This document shows, in pieces, positions 38,147-47,725 of a stretch of 64,000 nt of DNA. This DNA is from Roseomonas sp. CECT 9278 (lineage in GTDB: Bacteria > Pseudomonadota > Alphaproteobacteria > Acetobacterales > Acetobacteraceae). The stretch spans positions 1 through 64,000 of the forward strand of contig NZ_CAKKLX010000003.1 of assembly GCF_918698155.1 (NCBI RefSeq), read 5' to 3'. A program made the translations under genes and the position numbers. The stretch's first letter is position 1. Every line of letters starts with the position of its first letter. The notes under the pieces were generated by a model. The model saw only the letters and a list, made by a program, of their open reading frames with translations. It made no database searches and was not told where the DNA came from.

Positions 38147-38269
38147 GTCAGAGCAGATCCCGGTCGGATGGACCCATCCGATCGGGTGAAGATGCTCGTG
38201 GAACCAATGCCCTGGAGACATTGAAGCGCGCCAAGGCGAGCGGAAATGGCTGCAGGCCGGAGCCGCCCG

Positions 38270-38908
38270 ATGTCCCTCCTGTGCGAAGTCTTTCCCCCCG
38301 GGGCCGGGATGGTCCGCACGGTCGCCACCCCGCCCTGCGCGGCGGCCAGCACGGATCAGGCCGTATTGCTCGAGATCCTGCGGCGCGACGTCGCCCTGGC
38401 GCTGTGGCTGCGGCCCGAACCGGCCGGGTGGCGCAGGATGACCGCGCCGCTGCTGGCCGCCGCGCCCTTCCGCGCCGCCTGCGAGGATGCGCCGGAAGCT
38501 GCAGTGGATGGCGTGCTGGCGGCGCTGGGGCAGCCGGTGCCGGTGGCGCTGGCGGCCGACATGACGCGCCTGGCCGCGATGTTCGCCGCCATCAGCGGGC
38601 ATGACCGGGTGCGGGTGCGGCTGGATGGCGTGGTGCATGATTCCTGCCGCCACTTCCACATCGATGCGATCGGGCTGCGCCTGCTGTGCACCTATCGGGG
38701 CGAGGGCACGCAATGGACCCTGTGCGGCCCGGACTGCCGCGCGCCGCACCAGGCGCCCGCCTGTGCCGTGGCTCTGCTGAAGGGCACGCGCCACGCCACG
38801 CCCGCGCCGGCGGGCTGCCTGCACCGGTCGCCACCGGTCTCGCGCCTGCCCGAGGACAAACGCGCGCGCATCCTGCTGTGCATCGACGAACCGGGGGTCT
38901 TCGCATGA
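38270..38908 (+). CDS. DUF1826 protein, zinc-starvation associated
   Basis: This 212-residue protein has the DUF1826 hallmark segment [24 protein letters not shown], with conserved His/Asp/Cys residues, and a second cysteine pair in LCGPDC. The family regularly precedes zinc-related COG0523 GTPase genes, as here, and the Zur-type operator upstream supports zinc control. The biochemical role is unknown. ATG 38270 is chosen, with 38309 possible. The stop overlaps the cobW start as ATGA. Confidence 0.82.
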   Translation: MSLLCEVFPPGAGMVRTVATPPCAAASTDQAVLLEILRRDVALALWLRPEPAGWRRMTAPLLAAAPFRAACEDAPEAAVDGVLAALGQPVPVALAADMTRLAAMFAAISGHDRVRVRLDGVVHDSCRHFHIDAIGLRLLCTYRGEGTQWTLCGPDCRAPHQAPACAVALLKGTRHATPAPAGCLHRSPPVSRLPEDKRARILLCIDEPGVFA

Positions 38909-40107
38909 GCGCGCAGGATGGGCGGCTGCCGGTGACGGTGCTCTCGGGCTTCCTGGGGGCGGGCAAGACCACGCTGCTGAACCATGTCCTGGCGAACCGC
39001 GAGGGCCGGCGCGTCGCGGTCATCGTCAACGACATGAGCGAGGTGAACATCGACGCGGCGCTGGTGGGCAATGCCGGCACGCTCTCGCGCACCGAGGAAC
39101 GCCTGGTCGAGATGTCCAACGGCTGCATCTGCTGCACGCTGCGCGAGGACCTGATGGCCGAGGTGGCGAAGCTGGCCGCCGAAGGCCGCTTCGATGCGCT
39201 GCTGATCGAGAGCACGGGCATCAGCGAGCCCATGCCGGTGGCCGCGACCTTCGACTTCCGTACCGAGGAGGGGTTCAGCCTGGCGGATGTCGCGCGGCTG
39301 GACACCATGGTGACGGTGGTTGATGCGCAGGCCTGGCTGGCCGACTACGGCTCGGCGGATACGCTGGCGCGGCGCGGGCAGACGACAGGCGAGGAGGATA
39401 CGCGGCTGCTGGTGGACCTGCTGGTCGAGCAGGTGGAATTCGCCGATGTGATCGTGCTGAACAAGGCGGACCTGGTGGCGGAGGATGAGCTGCGCCGGCT
39501 GGCCGGCATCATCGCCACCTTCAACCCGCGCGCCGAGATCGTGGCGAGCACGCGCGGCCAGGTGCCGCTGTCGCATGTGCTGGGGACCGGGCGCTTCGAT
39601 TTCGGCCAGGCGCGCCAGGCGGCGGGCTGGGTGCAGGCGCTGTCCGGGCAGCATTTGCCGGAAAGCGAGGAATTCGGCATCCGGTCCTTCGTATGGCGGG
39701 CGCGGCGGCCGCTGCATCCGGCGCGGTTCAAGCGGCTGATCGAGGGCGACCTGCCAGGCGTGGTGCGGGCGAAGGGCTTCTTCTGGCTGGCGACCCGGCT
39801 CCCTTGGGCCGGGGAATGGCAATTGGCCGGGCGCGTGAGCCGGCATGAGGCGGCCGGCTTCTGGTGGGCCGCGCAGCCGCGCAGCCGCTGGCCGGATGAC
39901 CCCGACTGGCGCGCCATGGTCGCCGGGCAGTGGCAGGAGCCCTGGGGCGACCGCCGGCAGGAGATCGTGTTCATCGGCGTGGAGGTGGACGAGGCCGCCC
40001 TGCGGCTGCAGCTGGAGGCCTGCCTGCTGACCGATGCCGAGATGGCCAAGGGTGCCAAGGCCTGGGCGAAGCTGCCCGACCCCTTCCCGGTCTGGCGCCA
40101 GGGGTGA
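38905..40107 (+). CDS. COG0523 zinc-chaperone GTPase (CobW/ZigA-like)
   Basis: This 400-residue GTPase has Walker [13 protein letters not shown], the metal-binding CICCTLR, the Glu-rich segment [13 protein letters not shown] for guanine recognition and a C-terminal CobW domain ([13 protein letters not shown]). Members deliver metals to client enzymes. Position behind a Zur-type operator and DUF1826 makes zinc the likely metal (inference), rather than cobalt. The start overlaps DUF1826. Confidence 0.9.
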   Translation: MSAQDGRLPVTVLSGFLGAGKTTLLNHVLANREGRRVAVIVNDMSEVNIDAALVGNAGTLSRTEERLVEMSNGCICCTLREDLMAEVAKLAAEGRFDALLIESTGISEPMPVAATFDFRTEEGFSLADVARLDTMVTVVDAQAWLADYGSADTLARRGQTTGEEDTRLLVDLLVEQVEFADVIVLNKADLVAEDELRRLAGIIATFNPRAEIVASTRGQVPLSHVLGTGRFDFGQARQAAGWVQALSGQHLPESEEFGIRSFVWRARRPLHPARFKRLIEGDLPGVVRAKGFFWLATRLPWAGEWQLAGRVSRHEAAGFWWAAQPRSRWPDDPDWRAMVAGQWQEPWGDRRQEIVFIGVEVDEAALRLQLEACLLTDAEMAKGAKAWAKLPDPFPVWRQG

Positions 40108-40147
40108 TGGGCCGGCGCGCTGCGCCGGGCGCGCCTTGGCGACGGAC

Positions 40148-40190
40148 AGAAAAAGGAGGGGGTCCGGGGGAGTTCGTTCCCCCGGCCTTG
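40148..40190 (-). terminator. Terminator between cobW-like and qor genes
   Basis: CCGGGGGA (40164-40171) pairs with TCCCCCGG (40178-40185). On the minus strand the stem is followed within 9 bases by a TTTTT run (40150-40154), so it mainly serves the quinone oxidoreductase transcript. Confidence 0.6.
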
Positions 40191-40193
40191 CCT

Positions 40194-41168
40194 CTACGGC
40201 AGAAGAACGGTGCTGCCCGTGGTCTGCCGTGCCTCCAGCGCGCGATGCGCGTCGGCGGCATCCTTCAGCGCGAAGGTCTGGTTGACGCGGATCTGCACCG
40301 CGCCGGAGGCCACCACCTCGAACAGGTCGGTGGCGCGGGCGTTCAGGTCCTCGCGCTTCGCCGTGTAGGTCACGAGGGTGGGGCGCGTAACATAGAGCGA
40401 CCCCTTGGCCGACAGGATACCGAGGTCGGGAATGGCGACCGGCCCCGAGGCATTGCCGTAGGAGACCATCATCCCGAAGGAGGCCAGGCAGTCGAGCGAG
40501 GTGTTGAAGGTGTCGCGCCCGACGCTGTCGAACACCACCGGGAGCATCGCGCCGCCGGTGATCTCCTTCACGCGGGCGGGGACGTCATCCTTCGTGAGCA
40601 GCGCGTGGGCGGCGCCATGGGCGCGGGCCAGCGCCGCCTTTTCCTCGGTGCTGACCACGCCGATCACGGTGGCGCCGATATGCTTGAGCCACTGGCACAG
40701 AATGAGGCCGACACCGCCGGCGGCGGCATGGACCAGCACGGTCTGGCCGGCCTGCACCGGGTAGCACTTCTTGATCAGGAAGGCGGCGGTCATGCCCTGG
40801 AGCATCATGGCCGCGCCCTGTTCGAAACCGATCGCGTCGGGCAGCTTCACGAGGCGGTCGGCCTTGATGCAGCGCGCCTGGGCATAGGCGCCGATCGGGC
40901 CGGTGGCGTAGGCGACGCGATCGCCCACGGCTACCTCGGTCACCCCTTCGCCGATCGCCTCGACGATGCCCGACCCCTCCATGCCGATGATCGCGGGCAG
41001 GGAGGGCGCCTTGTAGAGGCCGGTGCGGAAATAGACGTCGATGAAATTGAGGCCGACCGCCTTGTGGCGGACCAGCGCCTCGCCCGGCTTGGGGGATGGG
41101 AGGGGGATGTCCTCCCACACCAGTTTCTCGGGGCCGCCGGTCTCATGGATGCGGATGGCGTGGGTCAT
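40194..41168 (-). CDS. NADPH:quinone oxidoreductase family protein
   Basis: This 324-residue medium-chain dehydrogenase of the zeta-crystallin (Qor) branch has no zinc ligands. It has the HNFIDVYFRTGLY-type segment (VGLNFIDVYFRTGLYK), the Rossmann motif AAAGGVGLILCQ, and VGRDTFNTSLDCL. It reduces quinones by one electron using NADPH. It overlaps the ogt gene stop-start (41165-41168), so the two are co-translated. Confidence 0.9.
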   Translation of the reverse strand: MTHAIRIHETGGPEKLVWEDIPLPSPKPGEALVRHKAVGLNFIDVYFRTGLYKAPSLPAIIGMEGSGIVEAIGEGVTEVAVGDRVAYATGPIGAYAQARCIKADRLVKLPDAIGFEQGAAMMLQGMTAAFLIKKCYPVQAGQTVLVHAAAGGVGLILCQWLKHIGATVIGVVSTEEKAALARAHGAAHALLTKDDVPARVKEITGGAMLPVVFDSVGRDTFNTSLDCLASFGMMVSYGNASGPVAIPDLGILSAKGSLYVTRPTLVTYTAKREDLNARATDLFEVVASGAVQIRVNQTFALKDAADAHRALEARQTTGSTVLLP

Positions 41169-41677
41169 GAAGGGCGGGTCCGTCGCTGGGCCGGGGTCGT
41201 GGCGGCCGTGAACAGGGTGTCGGCCGCGGGCGCCACGCGCTCGAGGTCCAGGAGGTAGCGTTTGGTAGCCGCTCCCTCGCCCCCCGAATAGCCGCCGAGG
41301 GTACCATCGGCGGCCACCACGCGGTGGCAGGGAATCAGGATCGGGATCGGGTTGGCGCCATTGGCCTGGCCGATGGCGCGCGGCGCGCGGCAGCCGACCT
41401 GCCGGGCGATGTCGAGGTACGAGCGCGTCTGGCCCGCCGGAATGGTGCGCAGCGCATCCCAGACCTTGCGCCGGAAGGCCGTGCCATGGGGCGCGAGCGG
41501 CAGGTCGAAGCCGGTGCGGATGCCGTCGAAATAGTCCTGCAGTTGGTCGCGGGCGCGCAGCAGCAGGGGCGTGGCGTCCTGGTCGCGGCCACGGCCCCAG
41601 TCGAGGGCAACGATGGCGCCGTCCTCCTCGGACACGGTCAGGTCCCCGAGCGGGGTGTGCAGCGAAAGCTGGGGCAT
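41165..41677 (-). CDS. ogt: Methylated-DNA-protein cysteine methyltransferase
   Basis: This 170-residue suicide repair protein removes alkyl groups from O6-alkylguanine. It has the active-site PCHRV preceded by NPIPILI, an RAIGQANGAN DNA-binding helix and the C-terminal GYSGGEGAATKRYLL segment. An N-terminal RNase-H-like domain is present. It is co-directional and overlapping with the Qor-type gene. Confidence 0.94.
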   Translation of the reverse strand: MPQLSLHTPLGDLTVSEEDGAIVALDWGRGRDQDATPLLLRARDQLQDYFDGIRTGFDLPLAPHGTAFRRKVWDALRTIPAGQTRSYLDIARQVGCRAPRAIGQANGANPIPILIPCHRVVAADGTLGGYSGGEGAATKRYLLDLERVAPAADTLFTAATTPAQRRTRPS

Positions 41678-41786
41678 GGCCTGACGGGACAGACACCCGG
41701 AGGCGGGGGGCCGTCAAGCCATGCGGGTTGGAGGCCGCGCGGGGGGTCGCTACATGGTGCCCATGCCCGCTGCCGGAGTTGCCCGC

Positions 41787-42140
41787 GTGACCGATGCCGA
41801 TCCGCCACCCTTCTATGCCGCGCATGTCTTCGTCTGCACCAACCGCCGGCAGGACGGGCACCCACGTGGCTGTTGCGCCGCCAGCGGCAGCGAGAAGCTG
41901 CGCGACTACATGAAGGCCCGCGCGAAGGAGCTGAAGATCCCCGATATCCGCGTGAACACCGCCGGCTGCCTGGAACGCTGCGAGTTCGGCCCGGCCATGG
42001 TGATCTATCCCGACGGGGTCTGGTACCGCCCGCGGACCGCCGAGGATGTCGAGGAGATCCTGCAGGTGCATGTGATCGGTGGCGGGCGGGTGCGGCGGCT
42101 GATGCTAACCGAGACGGACGTGCCGCCGCCGAAGGGCTGA
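41787..42140 (+). CDS. Thioredoxin-like [2Fe-2S] ferredoxin
   Basis: This protein of about 117 residues has the four cluster cysteines in the thioredoxin-like ferredoxin pattern: FVCTNRRQDGHPRGCC, then NTAGCLERCEFGPAMVIYPDGVWY. The GTG at 41787 follows a GGAG and sits 11 codons before the first strand; ATG 41763 would add eight residues. It ends 4 bases before the parS site and 26 bases before mnmE, so it may share the mnmE transcript. Confidence 0.85.
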   Translation: MTDADPPPFYAAHVFVCTNRRQDGHPRGCCAASGSEKLRDYMKARAKELKIPDIRVNTAGCLERCEFGPAMVIYPDGVWYRPRTAEDVEEILQVHVIGGGRVRRLMLTETDVPPPKG

Positions 42141-42144
42141 GCGG

Positions 42145-42160
42145 TGTTTCACGTGAAACC
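42145..42160. promoter_or_regulatory. parS centromere site 1
   Basis: TGTTTCACGTGAAACC differs from the consensus ParB site only at its last base. It lies between the ferredoxin stop and the mnmE start, about 4.6 kb from parB. Confidence 0.9.
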
Positions 42161-42166
42161 TCCGGC

Positions 42167-43486
42167 GTGAACGGCACCGACACGATTTTCGCCCTCGCGA
42201 GCGGCGCGGGGCGGGGCGCGATCGCCGTGCTGCGGCTGTCCGGCCCCGCCAGCGGACCGATCCTTGACGCGATCGCCGGCGCCCGGCCGGCGCCGCGCCA
42301 CGCCAGCCTGCGGCGGCTGCGCGCCACTGCAGGGCAGGAGGCGCTGGACCATGCGCTGGTGACCTGGTTCCCCGGCCCAGGGTCCTACACCGGCGAGGAC
42401 AGCGCCGAGCTGCACCTACATGGTGGGCCCGCGGTGATCGCCGCCGTCGCCGGCGCGCTCGCGGCCCTGGGCGCCAGGCCGGCGGAACCGGGGGAGTTCA
42501 CCCGCCGCGCCTTCCTCAACGGACGCATGGACCTGACCGCCGCCGAGGGCATCGCCGACCTGATCGCCGCCGAGACCGAGGCGCAACGACGCCAGGCGCT
42601 GCGGCAGGCGGATGGCGCCCTGGCGCGCCTGCTCGGCGGCTGGGCGGCGCGGCTGGCGCGGCTGCTTGCGCACCAGGAAGCCGCCATCGAGTTCGCCGAG
42701 GACGATCTGCCCAGCGACCTCGGCGACCAGGCTCGGGCCGGGGCGGCATCGCTGCGCCAGGAAATCGCCACGCACCTGGCCGATGGCGGGCAGGGCGAAC
42801 GGCTGCGGGACGGCGTGGTGGTCGCCATCCTCGGCGCGCCGAATGCGGGCAAGTCGTCATTGCTGAACGCCCTGGCGGGGCGGGAGGCGGCGATCGTCTC
42901 GGCGCGGGCAGGAACGACACGGGACGTGGTCGAGGTCCGGCTGGTCCTCGCCGGGGTCCCGGTGACCCTCGCGGACACGGCAGGGCTGCGCGACGCCGCG
43001 GACGAGGTCGAGCAGGAAGGCATTCGCCGGGCGCGGCGGCGGGCCGAGGAAGCCGACCTGGTGATCGCAGTCTTCGCCGCCGACGTCGCACCGGACCCGG
43101 CGACGCTCGCCTGGGTCACCCCCGGGGCGCTGGTGCTCGTGAACAAGGTGGATCTCGCGCCGGCACAAGGGACGATCGGCGGCACGGCGCCGCTCGCGAT
43201 CTCGGCCAGCACGGGGATCGGGATGGAGGCGCTGCGCGGGCGGCTGGAAGCCGAGGCGGTGCGCCTGGCCGGTACGGGGGACGCAGCCCTGCTGACGCGC
43301 CCGCGACACCGCGCCGCGCTGACCGAGGCGGCGGCCTGGCTGGCCGAGGCGGAAGCTGCGGTGCTGCCCGAGCTGGTCTCGGAAGCGCTGCGGGCAGCGC
43401 TGCGGGCGCTGGGCCGGCTGAGCGGGCGCGTCGGGGTCGAGGACATCCTGGACCTGGTCTTCGCGGAATTCTGCATCGGCAAGTGA
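42167..43486 (+). CDS. mnmE: tRNA uridine-5-carboxymethylaminomethyl modification GTPase
   Basis: This 439-residue GTPase modifies the wobble uridine of certain tRNAs together with MnmG. It has an N-terminal tetrahydrofolate-binding domain (DTIFALASGAGRGAIAVLRLSG), GTPase motifs GAPNAGKSS, DTAGLRD and NKVD, and the invariant C-terminal CIGK whose Cys is essential. No ATG precedes the conserved start; GTG 42167 is used. It opens the mnmE-mnmG-rsmG-parA-parB block. Confidence 0.94.
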   Translation: MNGTDTIFALASGAGRGAIAVLRLSGPASGPILDAIAGARPAPRHASLRRLRATAGQEALDHALVTWFPGPGSYTGEDSAELHLHGGPAVIAAVAGALAALGARPAEPGEFTRRAFLNGRMDLTAAEGIADLIAAETEAQRRQALRQADGALARLLGGWAARLARLLAHQEAAIEFAEDDLPSDLGDQARAGAASLRQEIATHLADGGQGERLRDGVVVAILGAPNAGKSSLLNALAGREAAIVSARAGTTRDVVEVRLVLAGVPVTLADTAGLRDAADEVEQEGIRRARRRAEEADLVIAVFAADVAPDPATLAWVTPGALVLVNKVDLAPAQGTIGGTAPLAISASTGIGMEALRGRLEAEAVRLAGTGDAALLTRPRHRAALTEAAAWLAEAEAAVLPELVSEALRAALRALGRLSGRVGVEDILDLVFAEFCIGK

Positions 43487-43534
43487 GCGTCGGGTTCTCT
43501 CCCGCAGAGCCGCCTGATCCCGTATATCGCGCCG

Positions 43535-45403
43535 ATGGATGGTTCCTTCGATGTCATCGTCATCGGCGGCGGTCATGCCGGCTGCGAGGCCGCCGCCGCC
43601 GCCGCGCGCTGTGGCGCGCGCACGCTGCTGCTGACCCACAAGCGCGCGACGCTTGGCGAGATGTCCTGCAACCCGGCCATCGGCGGCGTGGGCAAGGGCC
43701 ATCTGGTGCGGGAGGTCGATGCGCTGGACGGCCTCATGGCGCGGGCGGCCGACGCGGCGGCGATCCATGTGAAGGTGCTGAACCGTTCGAAGGGGCCGGC
43801 CGTGCGTGGACCGCGGGCGCAAGCGGACCGCCGCCTGTACCGGGAGGCGATCCGCGGCCTGCTGGAGGGCCAGGCCGGGCTGTCGATCCTGGAAGCCGCG
43901 GCAGAGGGGATCGAGACCAACGCCGACGGCGCGGTGGCCGCCGTGGTCACCGGCGACGGCCGGCGGATCGGCTGCGGCGCCGTGGTGGTCACGACCGGCA
44001 CCTTCCTGCGTGGCGAGATCCATATCGGCGAGACGCGCATCCCCGCCGGTCGTGTCGGCGATGCGCCCGCGATCGGCCTGGCGCTGGCCTTCGAGCGGAT
44101 GGGCCTGCCGCTGGCGCGCCTCAAGACCGGCACGCCGCCGCGCCTCGATGGCCGGACCATCGACTGGGCGGCCCTGGAGCCGCAACCAGGCGACGACCCG
44201 CCGGAGCCGCTGTCCTGGATGACCGGGCGGATCACCAACCGCCAGGTGGCCTGCGCCATCACCGCCACCACGCCCGCAACCCACGCCCTGATCCGGGCCA
44301 ACCTGCACCAGAGCGCCGTCTATGGCGGGCGCATCCAGGGGGTCGGGCCACGCTATTGCCCGTCCATCGAGGACAAGGTGGTCCGCTTCGCCGAGCGGGA
44401 GCGCCACCAGATCTTCCTCGAACCCGAGGGGCTCGACGACGATACGGTATACCCGAACGGCATCTCGACCAGCCTGCCGGAGGCGGTGCAGGGGGCGATG
44501 ATCGCCTCCATCCCCGGGCTGGAGCGCGCGCGCATCAGCCGCCCCGGCTACGCCATCGAATACGACCATGTCGACCCGCGCGCCCTGACGCCGGCCCTGG
44601 AAGTCCGCACCGTGCCGCGGCTGTTCCTGGCCGGGCAGATCAACGGCACCACCGGATACGAGGAAGCCGCCGCGCAGGGGCTGATGGCGGGCCTCAACGC
44701 CGCCGCGCGCGCCGCGGGCGCGCAGCCCGACCGGGTCCTGACCCGCGCGGAGGCCTATGTCGGCGTGCTGGTGGACGACCTGGTGCTGCAGGGCGTGTCG
44801 GAGCCCTATCGGATGCTTACCGCGCGCGCCGAGCATCGGCTGGCGCTGCGGGCCGACAATGCCGGGTTGCGACTGACCGTGAAGGGCGTCGCCTGGGGCT
44901 GCGTGGGACCGGAACGCGCCGCACGCCACCGGGCCTTCGCCGCCGCGCTGGCGGATGCATTGGCACGCGCGCGGGCGGAGGGCGCGACCTCGGGCGCGCT
45001 GGCCGCGGCAGGCATCGCCGTGAACCAGGATGGGCGACGGCGGTCGGTACTGGAGGTGCTCGCATTGCCCGGGGTGGATGCCGGCGTGGTCGATGGCGCC
45101 TTCCCATGGCTGCGGGACCTGGCGCCCGCATTGCGCACCTTGCTGGAGGCCGAGGCGCTCTACGCGCCCTATCTGCGCCGCCAGGAGGCCGAGATGCGCC
45201 TGCTGGAACGCGAGGAGCGCGCCGCCATTCCGCCCGACCTCGACTTCGCGGCCATCGCCGGGCTGTCCTCGGAAATGCGCCAGCGCTTGGCCGCCGCCCG
45301 GCCCGCGACGCTGGGGTCGGCCGGCCGCCTCCCGGGCATCACCCCGGCGGCCATCGCCGCCCTGGCCGTGGCGCTGCGCCGCGACGCTCCGCGTTCCACG
45401 TGA
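43535..45403 (+). CDS. mnmG: tRNA modification FAD-dependent protein MnmG
   Basis: This 622-residue partner of MnmE has the FAD-binding motif [19 protein letters not shown], the [15 protein letters not shown] block, a second family motif [17 protein letters not shown] and a helical C-terminal domain. Length is typical. The ATG is 48 bases after mnmE. The stop overlaps the rsmG start as GTGA, inside a parS-like sequence. Confidence 0.96.
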   Translation: MDGSFDVIVIGGGHAGCEAAAAAARCGARTLLLTHKRATLGEMSCNPAIGGVGKGHLVREVDALDGLMARAADAAAIHVKVLNRSKGPAVRGPRAQADRRLYREAIRGLLEGQAGLSILEAAAEGIETNADGAVAAVVTGDGRRIGCGAVVVTTGTFLRGEIHIGETRIPAGRVGDAPAIGLALAFERMGLPLARLKTGTPPRLDGRTIDWAALEPQPGDDPPEPLSWMTGRITNRQVACAITATTPATHALIRANLHQSAVYGGRIQGVGPRYCPSIEDKVVRFAERERHQIFLEPEGLDDDTVYPNGISTSLPEAVQGAMIASIPGLERARISRPGYAIEYDHVDPRALTPALEVRTVPRLFLAGQINGTTGYEEAAAQGLMAGLNAAARAAGAQPDRVLTRAEAYVGVLVDDLVLQGVSEPYRMLTARAEHRLALRADNAGLRLTVKGVAWGCVGPERAARHRAFAAALADALARARAEGATSGALAAAGIAVNQDGRRRSVLEVLALPGVDAGVVDGAFPWLRDLAPALRTLLEAEALYAPYLRRQEAEMRLLEREERAAIPPDLDFAAIAGLSSEMRQRLAAARPATLGSAGRLPGITPAAIAALAVALRRDAPRST

Positions 45404-45407
45404 AACA
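45392..45407. promoter_or_regulatory. parS-like site 2, spanning mnmG stop / rsmG start
   Basis: CGTTCCACGTGAAACA matches the parS consensus at 14 of 16 positions. Its central CACGTGAAAC contains the rsmG GTG start and the mnmG TGA stop, so one sequence serves as possible ParB site and translational junction. Confidence 0.75.
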
Positions 45408-46011
45408 CCCGATCGCCACGGTTCCGCCGGACCCGGCGCGCGACGCACGGCTCGCGACCTATCGCGACCTGCTGCTGCGCTGGAACGCGACCATCAACCT
45501 GGTTTCGGCGCGGACGGCGACCGAGGTTGACCACCGGCATATCGCCGACAGCCTCCAGCTGCTGCCACTGTTGCCCGCGACCGGCGCGATCGCCGACCTG
45601 GGATCGGGCGCCGGGCTGCCGGGCCTCGTGATCGCGGCCGCGCTGCCCGATCGCGACGTGCATCTGGTGGAATCCGACCGGCGCAAGGCCGCCTTCCTGA
45701 TGGACGCCGCCGGACGCATGGGGCTGCCGGGCGTGAAGGTCCACCCGCACCGAATCGAGCGCGCCACCCTGCCGCCGATCGCTGCGGTCACCGCGCGTGC
45801 GCTCGCGCCGCTCGATCCGCTGCTGGGATTCGCGGCGCGATTCCTCGCCCCGGGGGGCATCGCGGTCTTTCCGAAGGGCCGCACCGCCGAGCAAGAGTTG
45901 ACGAGTGCCGCCACGCACTGGCACTTCAAGACCGAGCGGTTCGACAGCCGCACGGACCCCGAGGCCACCATCCTCCGCCTGAGCGAGATCCGCCGTGCCC
46001 GCGACGACTGA
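45400..46011 (+). CDS. rsmG: 16S rRNA (guanine527-N7)-methyltransferase
   Basis: This 203-residue methyltransferase modifies 16S rRNA G527. It has [19 protein letters not shown], the DS(L/I) block [12 protein letters not shown], the SAM-binding [15 protein letters not shown] and the [10 protein letters not shown] segment. GTG 45400 overlaps the mnmG stop. No ATG exists before the conserved helix, which supports this start. Its 3' end overlaps parA by 17 bases. Confidence 0.93.
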   Translation: MKHPIATVPPDPARDARLATYRDLLLRWNATINLVSARTATEVDHRHIADSLQLLPLLPATGAIADLGSGAGLPGLVIAAALPDRDVHLVESDRRKAAFLMDAAGRMGLPGVKVHPHRIERATLPPIAAVTARALAPLDPLLGFAARFLAPGGIAVFPKGRTAEQELTSAATHWHFKTERFDSRTDPEATILRLSEIRRARDD

Positions 46012-46810
46012 CCGCGCGCCCCTTCGCATCATCGCCCTCGCCAACCAGAAGGGCGGGGTGGGCAAGACCACGACCGCGATCAACCTCGGCACCGCGCTGG
46101 CAGCCAAGCGCCGCGTGCTGCTGATCGACATGGACCCGCAGGGCAATGCCTCGACCGGCCTGGGCATCGCGCGGCAGGATCGCGGCGCCGGGTCCTATGC
46201 ATTGCTGACCGGCGAGAAGCCGCTGGCCGACCTGCTGCGCCCCACGCGCATCCCGAACCTGACGCTGCTGCCCGCCGACCCCGAACTGGCCGGCGCGGAG
46301 ATCGAGCTGGTCGGCCTGGAAAACCGCGAACGCCGCCTGCGCGATGCGCTGGACGCCCAGGCGCCGGCGCTGGGGGGCACCGAGATCATCCTCATCGACT
46401 GCCCGCCCTCGCTCGGCCTGCTCACGCTGAACGCCTTGGTCGCCGCGCATTCCGTGCTGGTGCCGCTGCAGACCGAATTCTTTGCCCTGGAGGGGGTGTC
46501 GCAGATCACCCGGACGGTCGAACGCGTGAAGCGGGCGCTGAACCCGGCCATCGAGCTTGAGGGCATCGTGCTGACAATGTTTGATAAGCGGAACAATCTA
46601 TCCGAGCTCGTCGCCGCCGATGTCCGCGCCTTCTTCGGCGACAAGGTCTACAGCACCGTCATCCCCCGCAATGTCCGCATCAGCGAGGCGCCGTCGCACG
46701 GCCTGCCGGTGATCCTGTACGACCACCGCTCCGCCGGCGCGCAGGCCTATGTCGACCTGGCCGCGGAACTGCTGAAGCGCGAGCGCCGCGCCAGGAAATC
46801 CGCCGCATGA
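45995..46810 (+). CDS. parA: Chromosome-partitioning ATPase ParA
   Basis: This 271-residue deviant-Walker ATPase has KGGVGKTTTAINLG, the D-x-DPQGN strand (LIDMDPQGNAS), DCPPSLGLL and the DNA-binding C-terminal region SEAPSHGLPVILYD. It moves the ParB-parS complex during segregation. GTG 45995 is the likely start, inside the end of rsmG. Its stop overlaps the parB start. Confidence 0.95.
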   Translation: MPATTDRAPLRIIALANQKGGVGKTTTAINLGTALAAKRRVLLIDMDPQGNASTGLGIARQDRGAGSYALLTGEKPLADLLRPTRIPNLTLLPADPELAGAEIELVGLENRERRLRDALDAQAPALGGTEIILIDCPPSLGLLTLNALVAAHSVLVPLQTEFFALEGVSQITRTVERVKRALNPAIELEGIVLTMFDKRNNLSELVAADVRAFFGDKVYSTVIPRNVRISEAPSHGLPVILYDHRSAGAQAYVDLAAELLKRERRARKSAA

Positions 46811-47667
46811 CGAAGCCGCCGCGCCTCGGCAGGGGGCTGTCGTCGCTGATGGGCGACGCGCCCGCCGCCCCTGCCGCCACCCCGGCTGGCGCCCCGCGCA
46901 CCCTGCCGGTGGAGGCCCTGGAACCCAGCCCCTTCCAGGCCCGCGCCACGCCGGACCCGGCCGCCCTGGCCGAACTCGCCGCCTCCATCCAGGAACACGG
47001 CATCCTGCAGCCCATCCTGGTGCGCCCGAAGCCCAAGGCGCCTGGCCGCTACCAGATCCTGGGCGGGGAGCGCCGCTGGCGCGCCGCGCAGCAGGCGCGG
47101 CTGCACGACGTGCCGGTGGTGATCCGCGACCTCGACGACCGTGCCGCCATGGCCGCCGGCCTGGTCGAGAACCTGCAGCGCGAGGACCTGAACGCGCTCG
47201 AGGAAGCCGAGGGCTATGCCCGCCTGCTCGGCGAATTCGGCCTGAAGCAGGAGGCGCTCGGCCAGGCGGTCGGCAAGTCGCGCAGCCATGTGGCGAATAC
47301 GCTGCGCCTGCTGAACCTGCCCGGCCGCGTGCGGGACCTGCTGCGCACGGGCACGCTGTCGGCCGGCCATGCGCGCGCGCTGCTGGGCGCCGAGGACCCG
47401 GAACGCCTGGCCGGGCTGGTGGTGGTGCGCGGCCTGTCGGTGCGCCAGACCGAGGCACTGGCCGCTGCCGCGCCGCGCGATCCCGCCGCCCGCCGTGCCA
47501 CGAAGCAGGATGCCGACACCGCCGCGCTGGAACGCCGGCTGACGGAGCGGCTGGGCCTTCGCGTGGGCATCAAGCCGGCCGGCAAGGGTGGCCAGGTCAC
47601 AATCACCTATGGCGACCTCGACCAGCTCGAAGGCGTGCTGCGCCTGCTGGACCCCGACTTCGCCTAA
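46807..47667 (+). CDS. parB: Chromosome-partitioning protein ParB
   Basis: This 286-residue CTP-dependent clamp has an N-terminal ParA-interacting segment (RLGRGLSSLMGD), the CTPase/ParB motif with GERRWRAAQQA and LVENLQREDLNALEEAEGY, an HTH for parS recognition (GQAVGKSRSHVANTLRLLNLP) and a C-terminal dimer domain. Its cognate sites are probably those at 42145 and 45392. Confidence 0.95.
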   Translation: MTKPPRLGRGLSSLMGDAPAAPAATPAGAPRTLPVEALEPSPFQARATPDPAALAELAASIQEHGILQPILVRPKPKAPGRYQILGGERRWRAAQQARLHDVPVVIRDLDDRAAMAAGLVENLQREDLNALEEAEGYARLLGEFGLKQEALGQAVGKSRSHVANTLRLLNLPGRVRDLLRTGTLSAGHARALLGAEDPERLAGLVVVRGLSVRQTEALAAAAPRDPAARRATKQDADTAALERRLTERLGLRVGIKPAGKGGQVTITYGDLDQLEGVLRLLDPDFA

Positions 47668-47677
47668 GTCCCGCGAT

Positions 47678-47721
47678 CCAAGGGCCTTTCGGCCCTTGGC
47701 GGGTCCAGGGCAGAGCCCTGG
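47678..47721. terminator. Double hairpin between convergent parB and holA
   Basis: Two perfect stems follow parB: CCAAGGGCC-TTTC-GGCCCTTGG (47678-47699) and CCAGGGC-AGA-GCCCTGG (47705-47721), the second followed by CCTTCT. Together they can end transcripts from both sides. Confidence 0.65.
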
Positions 47722-47725
47722 CCTT

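Noticed and set aside
42141-47667. Chromosome replication origin inside the parABS block
   Set aside because: No DnaA-box cluster or AT-rich unwinding region is visible; only proximity can be inferred.
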